From SIG440 sp045648175 (GTDB lineage Bacteria > Bacillota > Clostridia > Monoglobales > Monoglobaceae): 61,215 nucleotides of DNA. This document shows positions 34,211-41,826 of the stretch, piece after piece. Made by a program: the position numbers and the translations under genes. The DNA is taken from contig JAZRNN010000083.1 of the NCBI GenBank assembly GCA_045648175.1, positions 1-61,215 on the forward strand, given 5' to 3'. The notes beneath the pieces are model-generated. The model saw only the letters and a program-made list of their open reading frames with translations, had not been told where the DNA came from and ran no database searches. How positions within the stretch are numbered: position 1 is the stretch's first letter; every line of letters starts with the position of its first letter.

Positions 34211-34339
34211 TTGACATTTCAAAAAGGATATGCTAAAATTAACCTTGGTAATGAGGTTTGCTTTTTAGCATACCCGATACAGATTGTTGGTAGCTTTCTG
34301 TATCAACTCCGCTCTGTTGGTAGCAGGGCGGTTTTTTTA
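34211..34339 (+). ncRNA. candidate small RNA with twin hairpins
   Basis: TTGACA (34211-34216) and TAAAAT (34234-34239) with a 17-nt spacer form a promoter pointing right, although the genes on both sides point left. About 70 nt later a terminator (CCGCTCTG - TTGGTAG - CAGGGCGG, then T7) closes the unit. A second hairpin (GATACAG 34276-34282 / CTGTATC 34298-34304) precedes it. Both loops carry the same TGTTGGTAGC (34285-34294 and 34315-34324). No frame of note lies inside. Predicted RNA about 34246-34338. Confidence 0.6.
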
Positions 34340-34340
34340 T

Positions 34341-34721
34341 TTACTCGCGAGTGTATTGACGAAGAATGGCATCTGTTAATGTCTGGGAAAAGTTTATGTT
34401 ATGTTCAACTCCAATTTTATTCACCCATTCAGGAATGGTTAGTGTCTTTTTTATAGGTTTGATTGATTTAACCTCAAGGTCACAGCATACATAGGTTGCA
34501 ACAGCACCTTTTACGCAGGTAATATCCTTTAAATCACTTGCCTTTTTGATGGGTGTATTATTTTCCATAAGAGACAAAAGATAACCTTCAAGAGCTTCTT
34601 CGGCATTGGTTAACACCTCTTCAAGTGTGTCGCCCCAAGTTTGGCAGCCGTCAAGGTCAGGGAACTCAAGCCAAAACTGATTATCTATTTTTTCTATCGT
34701 TGCAGGATAAACTATTTTCAT
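34341..34721 (-). CDS. hicB: HicB-family antitoxin
   Basis: A 126-residue protein with the HicB fold: FWLEFPDLDGCQTWGDTLEEVLTNAEEAL, a partly degraded RNase-H-like domain, and a C-terminal ribbon-helix-helix part (IPEWVNKIGVEHNINFSQTL). It neutralises HicA and usually represses the operon. It lies 39 nt after hicA on the same strand. Confidence 0.9.
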   Translation of the reverse strand: MKIVYPATIEKIDNQFWLEFPDLDGCQTWGDTLEEVLTNAEEALEGYLLSLMENNTPIKKASDLKDITCVKGAVATYVCCDLEVKSIKPIKKTLTIPEWVNKIGVEHNINFSQTLTDAILRQYTRE

Positions 34722-34760
34722 TATGCGTATACCTCCTATATTTATTATATCGGATAGGGT

Positions 34761-34937
34761 TTATTTCAACCCTATCCTTTTTAATATCTTATTTGCAATT
34801 CCTGTTGAAATCTCCTTGCCGTGAACTGGAATAACCTCGGTTTGATTACCCTTTTTCATAACGTGGTGGCTTCCCTTTATTCTGTCGATTTTCCAACCAT
34901 CTTGTTGCATTAGCTTTAGCAATTCTTTATCTTTCAT
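34761..34937 (-). CDS. hicA: HicA-family mRNA interferase toxin
   Basis: A 58-residue toxin with the double-stranded-RNA-binding-like fold: LLKLMQQDGWKIDRIKGSHHVMKKG. The catalytic His is in GSHHV. The ATG at 34937 follows GGGGGATATAAA and is chosen over a longer frame to 34955. HicA degrades mRNA; together with HicB it may stabilise the prophage. Confidence 0.9.
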   Translation of the reverse strand: MKDKELLKLMQQDGWKIDRIKGSHHVMKKGNQTEVIPVHGKEISTGIANKILKRIGLK

Positions 34938-35017
34938 TTTATATCCCCCTGACAATTATAATTATAACACGTATTACACGTATTGTCAAGCGATTTTGAA
35001 AAATAATTTAAAAATTT

Positions 35018-36517
35018 TTATTCATTTAACATTGCATAAAACAGGTCTTCGTCTATAATTTGTATATCAAAACCTTTAAGCTGATATTCCTCAGCCTTTT
35101 TGTGCTTAGTGCTTTTACCATCTTTTATTGACGAACAGAAGTCATTGCAGCCAAGAATAAGGAAATTAGTCTTTTTTGTCACACCGTTTCCTATTTCGCC
35201 GCCGTGGTCTAGTACGGCCTGCATTGCATCTTTTCTTTGCATCTTATCCAGCGTTCCGGTAAACACACACATCTTGCCGTATAAGGGATGCGATTCGTCA
35301 AAATCGTCTGTCTGTGCTTCCATAGATTTTGTGTCAATATGAGAATGGTAATGATTTGGATGCGAATGATTGGAACGCGAAGGTACATCATATCCAAGTA
35401 GCTTTAAAAATTCAGGTTCTGACAGAATTTGAAGAGTGCCTTCCTTTTCAAGCTCTATGGCTTTAAACATTTTGTTTGAGAAGTCCCCTCTCTTGTATTT
35501 TGCATATGTTGTTTTACCAAACACGATATAGTCGGCGTTACGATAAAATATATCTGTTGCCTTTCCCCCGGCTTTTTCGCAAATGGAGCGGTAGGAGTCA
35601 AAACTGCAGAATGAAGTAACACCTTTAAATACAACAGTTTTATCTTTTAGAACAGGCTCAACATTCTCAAACAACGAAACAAAGCTTTGCTCAGTTTCGC
35701 TATTTAAAGATTTTAAATGTATAAAAAGTTCGTTAGTGGTTCTGCAATCATCCAAAGCGCGGTGCGCTGCTTCCTGTGGTATGTTAAAGTAAGCTGCAAG
35801 AGTTCCAAGCTTGTGGTTGTCTATGTTTTTAATAAGCTTTCTTGATATTCTCAATGTATCGATGTAATTATTGGGAAATGTACAGTCAATACACTTTTCA
35901 CAATAATAGTGAAGAAAGCTTATATCGAATGTTACGTTATGACCTAAAACAATATTTTCGCCGATAAAGTTCAGGTAGTCGGGAAGTGTTTGTGTTATTG
36001 TCGGTGCATTAGAAACCATTTCATTTGTTATACCGGTTAGTTCCTCGATAAATTCCGGTATAGGAGCGGTAGGCTTAACAAGTGATGTAAAAGTGTCAAT
36101 GATTTCGCCGTTTTCCACCTTTAGAGCGGAAAGCTCGATAATTTCACAGTTGTTTGGAGATAATCCTGTTGTTTCTATATCAATCACAACATAGTCGTTT
36201 GGAAATGCGAAAAGGCTAACACCCTTTTGTCTTTCGTTGTTAAATATAGTATAATCCATTGAAACATCCTCCTGTTTGCTATTTTCATTTGTATTTTGCG
36301 GAATGTTCGGTTCTTTGTGGGTCATTTGGTATATTCTCATACGTCTTTCACAGTTTTCAATGGTGAGTGATGTCATAGGTGTTTTGGGAGTAAACCCGCA
36401 TTTTTTAAAACAGTCTCCGCAAATCCAATGCTCTTTTTTATCTGCAAGACGGTAGCGGTTGAAACCTACTTTATTTTTGCAGAGACAACAAGTGACCTTT
36501 AAACTAAAGAATCCCAT
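35018..36517 (-). CDS. zinc ribbon - DEDDh exonuclease - tandem BRCT protein
   Basis: A 499-residue protein. An N-terminal ribbon (CCLC at 10-13, CGDC at 33-36) is followed at 105-275 by a DnaQ-type 3'-5' exonuclease: VIDIETTGL (D113, E115), LGHNVTFDISFL and AHRALDDCRT. Two BRCT domains end the protein (around 300-385, VVFKGVTSF; around 410-499, CVFTGTLDKMQRKDAMQAV). Similar exonuclease-BRCT proteins occur in Firmicutes. In a prophage it may act in DNA repair or in blocking host defence. It starts upstream of the hic pair and after the repressor. Confidence 0.85.
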   Translation of the reverse strand: MGFFSLKVTCCLCKNKVGFNRYRLADKKEHWICGDCFKKCGFTPKTPMTSLTIENCERRMRIYQMTHKEPNIPQNTNENSKQEDVSMDYTIFNNERQKGVSLFAFPNDYVVIDIETTGLSPNNCEIIELSALKVENGEIIDTFTSLVKPTAPIPEFIEELTGITNEMVSNAPTITQTLPDYLNFIGENIVLGHNVTFDISFLHYYCEKCIDCTFPNNYIDTLRISRKLIKNIDNHKLGTLAAYFNIPQEAAHRALDDCRTTNELFIHLKSLNSETEQSFVSLFENVEPVLKDKTVVFKGVTSFCSFDSYRSICEKAGGKATDIFYRNADYIVFGKTTYAKYKRGDFSNKMFKAIELEKEGTLQILSEPEFLKLLGYDVPSRSNHSHPNHYHSHIDTKSMEAQTDDFDESHPLYGKMCVFTGTLDKMQRKDAMQAVLDHGGEIGNGVTKKTNFLILGCNDFCSSIKDGKSTKHKKAEEYQLKGFDIQIIDEDLFYAMLNE

Positions 36518-36542
36518 AACAATTCCCCTCTAATAAATAATT

Positions 36543-37169
36543 TTATCTGACTACACTTTGAAAAACAACGGCTCTTCCAATTATTCTTATATGGTTAAGC
36601 TCTTCGCCTTCATAATTTAAGACTTTATATGTTGGATTTTCGGGGCGTAGCTCAAGTCTGTTTTCGTATTTGTATACTCTTTTTAATGTAACTTCATCTT
36701 CAATAAGGACAGCAGCGATTTCACCGTTATCTACATCAGGCTGTTCCCTGATAAATACGATGTCGCCGTCAAATATTCTTGCGTTTATCATACTGTCACC
36801 TTTGGCTGTCAAGCAAAAGTCAGCATTTATGTCTTCAGCAGCTTCAACAAAGGTTTCGTATTCTTCATTTGCATATATAGGTTTTCCGCAAGCGATTTCT
36901 CCCAACATAGGGAATTTTTTTGTTTTTACAGATTTTAAACCGAGCTTATCATACTCAGAAGAAGAAACCTCGGAATCTCCCATCAAATAACCAACAGTGG
37001 TGTTGAGAGCTTCGGCAAATGCTATTATTTTCGATTGAGAAACATCATTTATTCCTAATTCTATCTTGTTTATTGTAGAACGAGATTTATAACCCATTCT
37101 TTTTGCAAGTTCATCCTGTGATAAATTTAATTCTTCTCGTCGAGCTCTTATTCTGTCACAAAACCTCAT
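36543..37169 (-). CDS. LexA-like phage repressor (HTH + S24 peptidase)
   Basis: A 208-residue repressor. The N-terminal XRE HTH (15-60, LSQDELAKRMGYKSRSTI) is followed by a self-cleaving domain: cleavage site IACGKP (C94-G95), catalytic S126 (AKGDSMINA) and K163 (VTLKRVYKY). SOS-induced autocleavage would switch the phage to lysis. The frame extends upstream to 37400, but ATG 37169 has AAAGGATG before it and begins the HTH. It lies under the leftward promoter. Confidence 0.93.
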   Translation of the reverse strand: MRFCDRIRARREELNLSQDELAKRMGYKSRSTINKIELGINDVSQSKIIAFAEALNTTVGYLMGDSEVSSSEYDKLGLKSVKTKKFPMLGEIACGKPIYANEEYETFVEAAEDINADFCLTAKGDSMINARIFDGDIVFIREQPDVDNGEIAAVLIEDEVTLKRVYKYENRLELRPENPTYKVLNYEGEELNHIRIIGRAVVFQSVVR

Positions 37170-37191
37170 AAAATTCACATCCTTTAATGAG

Positions 37192-37298
37192 ATAATAGCA
37201 CACGGTAGATAAAAAGTCAACATTTTTTTAATATTTTCAAAAAAAGTGTTGACAAAAAATCTTTGCTGTGTTATTATGTGTGTAGATAATAAATCTAC
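37192..37298. promoter_or_regulatory. divergent lysogeny/lytic promoters with operators
   Basis: Leftward promoter: TTGACT (37220-37215), 17 nt, TATTAT (37197-37192). Rightward promoter: TTGACA (37249-37254), 17 nt, TATTAT (37272-37277). An operator GTAGAT-AATAA-ATCTAC (37282-37298) lies at the rightward start site and a degenerate copy, GTAGAT-AAAAA-GTCAAC (37205-37221), overlaps the leftward promoter. A third copy is at 37528-37544. These are the likely repressor/Cro sites. Confidence 0.82.
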
Positions 37299-37320
37299 AA
37301 CACGGAGAGAGGTGAAAAAA

Positions 37321-37539
37321 ATGACAGATACAGTTAAATTGGAGTATTTTCTCAAAAAGGCAAAAATTACAAAAAAGGCATACGCGGAAAAATTGGGCAT
37401 ATCCCTTCAGGGATTATATAACAAGTTGAACAATGTGACAGAGTTTAAACAAGCAGAAATTACTGCCACATGTGAGCTTTTGGGTTTAAGTAACCAAGAA
37501 AGGGATGAAATTTTTTTTGCAAACTCAGTAGATAAATAA
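37321..37539 (+). CDS. Cro-like small HTH regulator
   Basis: A 72-residue protein with an HTH (KKAYAEKLGISLQGLYNKLNNVTEF) like many small phage XRE or DUF739-type regulators. It is first on the rightward transcript. The longer frame from 37246 would include the promoter, so I chose ATG 37321, which follows GAGAGAGGTG. A third operator overlaps its stop. Confidence 0.75.
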   Translation: MTDTVKLEYFLKKAKITKKAYAEKLGISLQGLYNKLNNVTEFKQAEITATCELLGLSNQERDEIFFANSVDK

Positions 37540-37544
37540 TCTAC
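37528..37544. promoter_or_regulatory. third phage operator copy
   Basis: GTAGAT-AAATA-ATCTAC, a perfect inverted repeat overlapping the cro-like stop codon. It has the same arms as the site at 37282. Confidence 0.7.
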
Positions 37545-37591
37545 AAAAGCGCTAAGGCAAAATTGAAGAAAAGTAGGAGGAAAAATGAGAA

Positions 37592-37666
37592 ATGAATTGC
37601 CCTGGTTGGTGTGGCCGTCATAAAAAATATAATTATAACGCAGACAAGCCCCAAAACATAAAATAA
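37592..37666 (+). CDS. possible 24-residue microprotein
   Basis: MNCPGWCGRHKKYNYNADKP... has a Cys-x4-Cys pair and follows AGGAGGAAAAATGAGAA. A 12-residue frame (37585-37623, MRNELPWLVWPS) uses the same ribosome site at better spacing. Either, both or neither may be expressed. Function unknown. Confidence 0.35.
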   Translation: MNCPGWCGRHKKYNYNADKPQNIK

Positions 37667-37682
37667 AAGTGAGGTGATATTT

Positions 37683-37877
37683 ATGGCAAAAAAACAGGAA
37701 ATTGTTGCAAGGAGTTTTGTGAGGTTCAGGGATAGTACCGATATTATTCCAATGGAGAAGGTAAATGAAAGTCCTCAATTGCGAAGTAAATTCGATGATG
37801 GACTAAAGAGTGCTTTGGAAGCCGTTATCCCGACTTGCCCTAGCTTTATGAAAGTACTGGCAGAAGAGTCTGTGTAA
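37683..37877 (+). CDS. small hypothetical phage protein
   Basis: A 64-residue protein (MAKKQEIVARSFVRFRDS...) with a basic N-terminus and a helical end. It follows GTGAGGTG. It lies in the early region; function unknown. Confidence 0.55.
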   Translation: MAKKQEIVARSFVRFRDSTDIIPMEKVNESPQLRSKFDDGLKSALEAVIPTCPSFMKVLAEESV

Positions 37878-37906
37878 AAATACATTATATGAAAGGAAAG
37901 GTACTT

Positions 37907-38098
37907 ATGAAAAAATTAGTAATTGCTTTGATAATCGGAGCGGTTGTTTTGGGGATTGCTATTGCTGGATGCGATTGTACATATGCATTGTTGATTGCGA
38001 TAATGCTTTCCCCCGAAATATTTCAAAAGAAAAGGCGCAGAAAGGCGGTGAAAAAATATGCTCAATGCAAACCAAAGAGACGGGCGGTATGTTCCTAA
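37907..38098 (+). CDS. small membrane protein
   Basis: A 63-residue protein with one or two hydrophobic spans (LVIALIIGAVVLGIAIAG, then YALLIAIML) and a very basic tail (KKRRRKAVKK). The ATG at 37907 follows AAAGGAAAGGTACTT; I chose it over 37889. The class fits many phage early membrane peptides with no known role. Confidence 0.5.
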   Translation: MKKLVIALIIGAVVLGIAIAGCDCTYALLIAIMLSPEIFQKKRRRKAVKKYAQCKPKRRAVCS

Positions 38099-38231
38099 TA
38101 GACGTATAGAAAGAAAAGAAGCCTGCACAGGTGGAGCTGTACAGACTTCTAATGCGACAAACGCAATTGAAATACAAATTTATAATAACATAAATCTAAA
38201 AGTTTGTCAAGGAGGACCGGCGGATGACTAA
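38058..38231 (+). CDS. possible small protein
   Basis: A 57-residue frame (MLNANQRDGRYVPNRRIERKE...) that starts inside the membrane-protein gene and ends over the next gene's start. It has an AAAGGCGGTG ribosome site 7 nt upstream. Such overlap is common in phage early regions. No recognisable family. Confidence 0.4.
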   Translation: MLNANQRDGRYVPNRRIERKEACTGGAVQTSNATNAIEIQIYNNINLKVCQGGPADD

Positions 38232-38799
38232 CAATGAAATTATGAGAGCATTTCACGAAAAACTGCCGGTTATGATGATACATTATCCGTTGGCGTCGGG
38301 ACGGTGCGACATTGAGTATGAGTGCATTTCTGCTGTGACCTTAAGAAGAGCCAGGAATGGGAAAGAGGTCTTTGAGGTAGAGCTGCAGAGTAAAAAGGCA
38401 AATTCTACAACTATTACCAAGCCGGAATGTGTTTATCTTAAAGGTGATGAAGCACCCCAAAAGCCTGTGGGCTCAAACGGTGTTTTAAGGCATAAATACG
38501 GTGAGTATAAAAACGTGTTGCTTTCAAACGAAGAACTGGACAAGCTAAAGGCGAAGCTGCCTGATACATATGAAAAGCTGATAGAGGATTTATCTGCGTA
38601 TATGGCCACAAGCGGCAAGGGATACAAAAATCATTGTATAGTGATTGAGACCTGGGCGAGACGTGAGGCAGAGAAGAAAAAGAACTCTTCCGGGCAGGTA
38701 GGCAGTCTGAAGAGTAAGTTTAACAATTATGATGATACCAATAAGCCGGACTACAGTAATTTTAGTGAACAGATTTTAAAGGAGATGTTAGGAGAATGA
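38224..38799 (+). CDS. replisome-organiser-like C-terminal domain protein
   Basis: A 191-residue protein. The C-terminal half has KLPDTYEKLIEDLSAYMATSGKGYKNHCIVIETWARRE, a pattern seen in the last domain of phage replication initiator/DnaD-like proteins. The N-terminal half resembles nothing I know. It probably takes part in phage DNA replication. It overlaps the ParB-like gene by 4 nt (ATGA). Confidence 0.55.
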   Translation: MTNNEIMRAFHEKLPVMMIHYPLASGRCDIEYECISAVTLRRARNGKEVFEVELQSKKANSTTITKPECVYLKGDEAPQKPVGSNGVLRHKYGEYKNVLLSNEELDKLKAKLPDTYEKLIEDLSAYMATSGKGYKNHCIVIETWARREAEKKKNSSGQVGSLKSKFNNYDDTNKPDYSNFSEQILKEMLGE

Positions 38800-40094
38800 A
38801 AAAAATTGAAATGATAAGTGTTGAGAAGATATACCCACATCCCAATAATCCCAGAAGGGAATTGGGGGATTTATCGGAATTGAGTGAAAGCATAAAGGTG
38901 AACGGTGTGTTTCAGAACCTTACGGTTGTTCCAAAGGATGAGGATACATATACCGTTATAATCGGACACCGCCGTTTAGCGGCATCGAAAATGGCAGGAC
39001 TTGAAACAGTGCCTTGCGTTATTACCGAAATGGATGAAAAGACTCAGGTGGGAACGATGCTGCTTGAAAATATGCAAAGAAGCGACCTTACATTGCTGGA
39101 ACAGGCAGAGGGATTTCAACTGATGCTTGATTTTGGCGATTCGGTGGAAGCGGTTGCAGAAAAGACTGGGTTCTCAGAGAGTACGGTCAGACGCAGGGTA
39201 AAACTACTGACGTTTGACAGAGAGAAACTGAAAGAATCTATGGAACGGCAGGTTACACTTGATGACTACATCAAACTGGATAAATTGGAAAGTGATGAAA
39301 CAAAAAACCAATTGCTGGACTATATCGGAACGGCTAACTTTGATTGGAAGCTGAAAAATGCGATTAAAGAAGAAAAAGATGAAAAAATAAAGAGTAGTAT
39401 TGAGGAACGTCTTGCAGGATTTGCGGAGAAATGTGATACGACAAACAATTTGAGATATATTACCTGTATCTGCGATGATAAGTTTGCAATTCCTGAGGTT
39501 GCAGAACAAAGAAGATATTTTTACAGATATTCTTACGGAACATATTTCTATCTTTACGCAGAAGAAAAGGAAGCGGAAAAACAGGTTGCAAAGGAAGAGG
39601 CGAAGCGGATTGACCCCGAAGAGGAGAAGAGAAAAGAACGTGTTAACACTCTTGAGGGATTGGCAAAAACCGCTTATGAAAAAAGATTTGAGTTTATAAA
39701 AAACTTCAAGGACCACAAGAAGAAAAGTGCTGATATTATCAGGTTTGCAATTGCTGTGTGTGCAAGTTGCGATGAGCTATGTTTAGAATTTAATAAGGAA
39801 CAGTTTTCAAACTTGGCAGGGTATGTGGTAACAAGTGCAAATTTGGTCAGTCGGGACTATTCGTTGGAACGGTTAAAGATTGCTCAAGAAAAAGGTCTCT
39901 TGTGTGCGGCTTACAGTGCACTTGGTGATTGGGAATGTGATTATCACAATTACGATGGGGACTACTATGAAAACGAGGAGCTTGATGTGATTTATAACCT
40001 TTTGAGTTTTTTGGGATACGAACTTTCTGATGAGGAACGAGAATGGAAGGAAGGCATACATAAGGCCTATAGAAATAAAAAGGAAGAGGAATGA
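38796..40094 (+). CDS. ParB/RepB/Spo0J family protein
   Basis: A 432-residue protein. The N-terminal ParB/sulfiredoxin-fold domain has KIYPHPNNPRRELGDLSEL, VIIGHRRLAASKMAG and LLENMQRSDLT (CTP-binding family motifs), followed by an HTH (FSESTVRRRVKLL). The middle is Lys/Glu rich and the C-terminus is acidic. No ParA is nearby, so chromosome-like segregation is unlikely. Phage ParB-like proteins act as DNA-binding or nuclease factors. The start overlaps the preceding gene. Confidence 0.85.
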   Translation: MKKIEMISVEKIYPHPNNPRRELGDLSELSESIKVNGVFQNLTVVPKDEDTYTVIIGHRRLAASKMAGLETVPCVITEMDEKTQVGTMLLENMQRSDLTLLEQAEGFQLMLDFGDSVEAVAEKTGFSESTVRRRVKLLTFDREKLKESMERQVTLDDYIKLDKLESDETKNQLLDYIGTANFDWKLKNAIKEEKDEKIKSSIEERLAGFAEKCDTTNNLRYITCICDDKFAIPEVAEQRRYFYRYSYGTYFYLYAEEKEAEKQVAKEEAKRIDPEEEKRKERVNTLEGLAKTAYEKRFEFIKNFKDHKKKSADIIRFAIAVCASCDELCLEFNKEQFSNLAGYVVTSANLVSRDYSLERLKIAQEKGLLCAAYSALGDWECDYHNYDGDYYENEELDVIYNLLSFLGYELSDEEREWKEGIHKAYRNKKEEE

Positions 40095-40098
40095 AAAA

Positions 40099-40446
40099 AT
40101 GCTGAATAGTATGATTAATTTATTAAATGAATGGGCTGTAAAAGAAAATGATGGGATAGATGCAGAAGGCATTGCAAAGTTTTTGCTTGAAAACAATGCA
40201 ATTATATTGCCTTGTGCAATTGGCGTCAAGGTTTGGTGTCTGGCACAGCCTTGCGGTGGATGTTCGGGTTATAACGAGCCACTAACAGAAGAATCTGTAA
40301 ATAGGTGTCAGCGGTGCAAGAAATGGGAAATAGCACAGTGCGATTTTGATTATGAGTTAATACCTGAGTTTGGGAAACTGGTATTTGCGACAAAAGAAGA
40401 GGCAGAAAATAAGTTAAAGGAGCTGATGAAAAATGAAAGTATATGA
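40099..40446 (+). CDS. hypothetical protein with CxxC pairs
   Basis: A 115-residue protein with Cys motifs CGGCSG and CQRCKKWEIAQC near the middle, possibly a metal-binding ribbon. It starts at ATG 40099; an in-frame start in the ParB-like gene is also possible. Function unknown. It lies just before the DGR cluster. Confidence 0.55.
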   Translation: MLNSMINLLNEWAVKENDGIDAEGIAKFLLENNAIILPCAIGVKVWCLAQPCGGCSGYNEPLTEESVNRCQRCKKWEIAQCDFDYELIPEFGKLVFATKEEAENKLKELMKNESI

Positions 40447-40627
40447 GTTGATGACGTTACTTGCGGAGGTGGATGCAGGAGCTGAGGTAGTGTATTGTGA
40501 CCTGAAGACCATTGATGAGTTCAAGAACGGCCGTGTGGACGAGGATGCAGGCCAGGAATTTTATGAAGTAACAGGCAAAATTAAAGAAGTTGAACTAGAC
40601 GGAAACCGTGTATTTTTATATGCGTAA
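40433..40627 (+). CDS. small acidic hypothetical protein
   Basis: A 64-residue acidic protein (MKVYELMTLLAEVDAGAEV) overlapping the previous gene by 14 nt. It looks cytosolic. It has no recognised family. The DGR target gene follows 16 nt later. Confidence 0.5.
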   Translation: MKVYELMTLLAEVDAGAEVVYCDLKTIDEFKNGRVDEDAGQEFYEVTGKIKEVELDGNRVFLYA

Positions 40628-40643
40628 AGAAAGGAAAACTATT

Positions 40644-41252
40644 ATGGAAAATTACATTATGTTTAAAGGACAGAAAATCGAGTTGACAAAGGAGCAGATT
40701 GCACAGCTCGGTCATGCGATTGAAAATGAGGTTGTCACACTTGCGGACATTCCTGTAGGCGAAACTTTCAAAATCGGCACATACGAATTTATTGTTTTGG
40801 AACATTGTGAGGATGGCACAAATGTTATTCTCAAGGATTTGCTGAAAGAGAACGAAGAGTTTGGAGATTGCAACAATTTTAAGGATTCGAATGTGGACCG
40901 TATTTGTATTGAATTTGCAACCGAAATAGGAAATATTATCGGTCTTGATAACCTTCTTGTACATACGGTGGATTTAACCTCAGATGACGGCCTTAAATGT
41001 TACGGAACGGCAGAACGCAGGATGTCACTACTTACCGCAGACCAGTATCGTCGCTATGTCGATATACTGGACAAGCATAAACTTGATAAATGGTGGTGGC
41101 TTGCAACAGCTTATAGCACACCAAAGCACGATGGAGATGATTGGGTTAAATGCGTTGCGCCCTCGGGCGATATCTTCAACCGTATCTACGACAACAATAA
41201 CGGCGTGCGTCCGTTTTGTATCTTAAAATCTGATATCTTTGTATCTAGATAA
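40644..41252 (+). CDS. DGR variable protein 1
   Basis: A 202-residue protein with no signal peptide or membrane span. The N-terminal 30 residues are a KIELTKEQIAQLG-type segment. The C-terminal half has SDDGLKCYG, WWWLATAYST and then the variable end CVAPSG ... NNGVRPF, a layout seen in C-type-lectin/FGE-like folds that DGRs diversify. Residues 170-190 come from VR1. Codons at TR AAY positions now encode D, F, N, R, I, D and N. A similar protein follows. The ligand is unknown. Confidence 0.85.
   Translation: MENYIMFKGQKIELTKEQIAQLGHAIENEVVTLADIPVGETFKIGTYEFIVLEHCEDGTNVILKDLLKENEEFGDCNNFKDSNVDRICIEFATEIGNIIGLDNLLVHTVDLTSDDGLKCYGTAERRMSLLTADQYRRYVDILDKHKLDKWWWLATAYSTPKHDGDDWVKCVAPSGDIFNRIYDNNNGVRPFCILKSDIFVSR
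41151..41213 (+). repeat. DGR variable repeat 1 (VR1)
   Basis: 63 bp aligned without gaps to the TR at 42228-42290. There are 7 differences, and all are at TR adenines (A to G, T, T, C, G, T, G). The first 18 and last 12 bases are identical. It is in frame in variable protein 1 and near the gene's 3' end. Confidence 0.95.
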
Positions 41253-41278
41253 AATTAAAAATCAAAGGAGAATAAAAA

Positions 41279-41824
41279 ATGAGTAAAACAATGAAAGTGC
41301 TTGAAACTGTAGAAACTGGAAAGACCTTCGAAGTAGGCGGAGTTGAGTTTATAAAATTCCCCGGAGGAGCTGACGGACAGACAATTGCTGTGGCAAAGGA
41401 TATTGCCTTCCGCAGCATCTTTGGAAATAACAATAATCTTGCTGAAAGTGACATCTTGAAGAAATTAAACAAAGACTTTCTGCCCCGCATTATTGCTGCA
41501 GTAGGTGAAGAAAACGTGTGCGAGTTTGAAACCGACCTGACAACTCTTGATGGATTAAAAACCTATGGAACAATGAAATCAAAGGTGAGCTTGCCTACAC
41601 TTGATTTTTACCGAGAGAATGTAGAAATTTTTGATGAATATAATCCCGATACTTGGTGGTGGCTGGCCACTCCTTTCAGCGCAGAACCGCATTACAAAGA
41701 TTGTTGGTGGGTAGAGTGCGTTGCGCCCTCGGGCTTTATCAACGACGGTAACTACCGCTACAATTTCGGCGTGCGTCCGCGTTTGATTTTTGTATCTGCT
41801 ATCTCTGTATCTTGTGGTGAATAA
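41279..41824 (+). CDS. DGR variable protein 2
   Basis: A 181-residue paralogue of variable protein 1, without its N-terminal 30-residue segment. It shares LTTLDGLKTYG, WWWLATPFS and CVAPSG ... GVRPR. Residues 147-167 come from VR2, with current codons F, N, D, G, N, R, Y, N, F at the variable AAY sites. The ATG follows AAGGAGAATAAAA. It is 26 nt from variable protein 1 and 2 nt from the accessory gene. Confidence 0.85.
   Translation: MSKTMKVLETVETGKTFEVGGVEFIKFPGGADGQTIAVAKDIAFRSIFGNNNNLAESDILKKLNKDFLPRIIAAVGEENVCEFETDLTTLDGLKTYGTMKSKVSLPTLDFYRENVEIFDEYNPDTWWWLATPFSAEPHYKDCWWVECVAPSGFINDGNYRYNFGVRPRLIFVSAISVSCGE
41717..41779 (+). repeat. DGR variable repeat 2 (VR2)
   Basis: 63 bp aligned without gaps to the TR. 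There are 10 differences, all at TR adenines (T, T, G, G, G, C, G, T, T, T). It shares the same 18-base start and 12-base end as VR1. Confidence 0.95.
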
Positions 41825-41826
41825 AA

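Noticed and set aside
34186..34250. Sporulation sigma promoter before the prophage integrase
   Set aside because: TATACAAAA and CATATCC partly resemble sigma-E/K -10 elements, but no matching -35 at proper spacing was found.
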